In this document: positions 5,199 through 5,500 of the stretch, piece by piece | How positions within the stretch are numbered: the stretch's first letter is position 1 | How the letters are laid out: each line of letters opens with the position of its first letter | Source of the DNA: an uncultured Lachnospiraceae bacterium | GTDB lineage: Bacteria > Bacillota_A > Clostridia > Lachnospirales > Lachnospiraceae | NCBI GenBank assembly: GCA_900553635.1 | Contig: USDU01000168.1 | Location: forward strand, 1 to 5,500 | Reading direction: 5' to 3' | DNA: 5,500 nt | Notes under the pieces: generated by a model | Seen by the model: only the letters and a program-made list of their open reading frames with translations | Databases searched by the model: none | Told to the model about the DNA's origin: nothing | Made by a program: the position numbers and the translations under genes

Positions 5199-5500
5199 AT
5201 GTTTCTTACCATCAACAATATAAAAAAATCCTTCGGCTCCGGCGACAGTCGCATTGAGGTTTTAAAGGGGATCAACCTGTCCATGGAACAGGGCGAATTC
5301 TGTGTGCTGCTGGGGCCATCCGGTTCCGGTAAATCTACGCTCCTGAATATCATCGGCGGCATTGACGCAGCTGACGAGGGCGACATCTGCATCGAGGGTG
5401 AGCGGATGGCTGACATGAAGGAGAAGAAGTTGACGGCTTACCGCCGGAAGCACTTGGGCTACATTTTCCAGATGTATAATCTGATCCCGAATCTGACCGT
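5199..5500 (+). CDS. ABC transporter ATP-binding protein, MacB/LolD/BceA type (partial, 3' end outside window)
   Basis: The first 100 codons of an ABC-transporter ATPase run off the right edge without a stop. The ATG at 5199 has GGGAGG (5188-5193) 5 bases upstream. Visible elements are the A-loop region (SFGSGDSRIEVLKGINL, 11-27), Walker A GPSGSGKST (39-47) and the Q-loop with Q91 in GYIFQMYNLIPNLT (87-100). The N-terminal form and the FQxYNLIPNLT sequence are typical of ATPases paired with FtsX/MacB-type permeases, which serve in efflux of antimicrobial peptides, lipoprotein release or cell-wall stress responses. The signature motif and Walker B lie beyond the window. It has its own promoter and probable operator and is separated from the previous operon by a terminator. 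A permease gene is expected downstream (inference). Confidence 0.93.
   Translation, partial: MFLTINNIKKSFGSGDSRIEVLKGINLSMEQGEFCVLLGPSGSGKSTLLNIIGGIDAADEGDICIEGERMADMKEKKLTAYRRKHLGYIFQMYNLIPNLT

Overview
The window looks like the chromosome of a Gram-positive Clostridia member, most likely a Lachnospiraceae-type gut anaerobe. The reasons are strong AGGAGG-like ribosome binding sites, moderate GC content, a class B sortase, a DUF951 protein, a clostridial-type CstA and a C_GCAxxG_C_C redox protein. Taxonomy is inferred from family resemblance only. All recognised genes are on the + strand. I see no mobile element, CRISPR array, tRNA or rRNA.

Region 1 (1-1935): a CstA-family membrane transporter (pyruvate or peptide uptake), with a possibly structured leader and an intrinsic terminator. 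Its promoter is not clear in the window.

Region 2 (about 1950-5073): a compact six-gene unit with a plausible sigma-A promoter in front and an intrinsic terminator behind. In order it holds a 64-aa acidic orphan protein, a nine-cysteine C_GCAxxG_C_C redox protein, an Sfp/HetI-type 4'-phosphopantetheinyl transferase, a class B sortase, a Sir2-family NAD-dependent deacylase and a small DUF951 protein. Gaps are 10 to 38 bases and the last two genes overlap by 11 bases. Catalytic residues are intact in the transferase, sortase and sirtuin. No single pathway joins them, so this may be a housekeeping cluster or an undescribed functional association.

Region 3 (5074-5500): a control region and the first 100 codons of an ABC-transporter ATPase of the MacB/LolD/BceA type, cut off by the window end. 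The control region holds a consensus TATAAT box, a perfect 9+9 inverted repeat just after the expected transcription start, and a 17-base direct repeat (16 of 17 identical) that flanks both. It is the most structured non-coding DNA in the window and probably binds a dedicated regulator.
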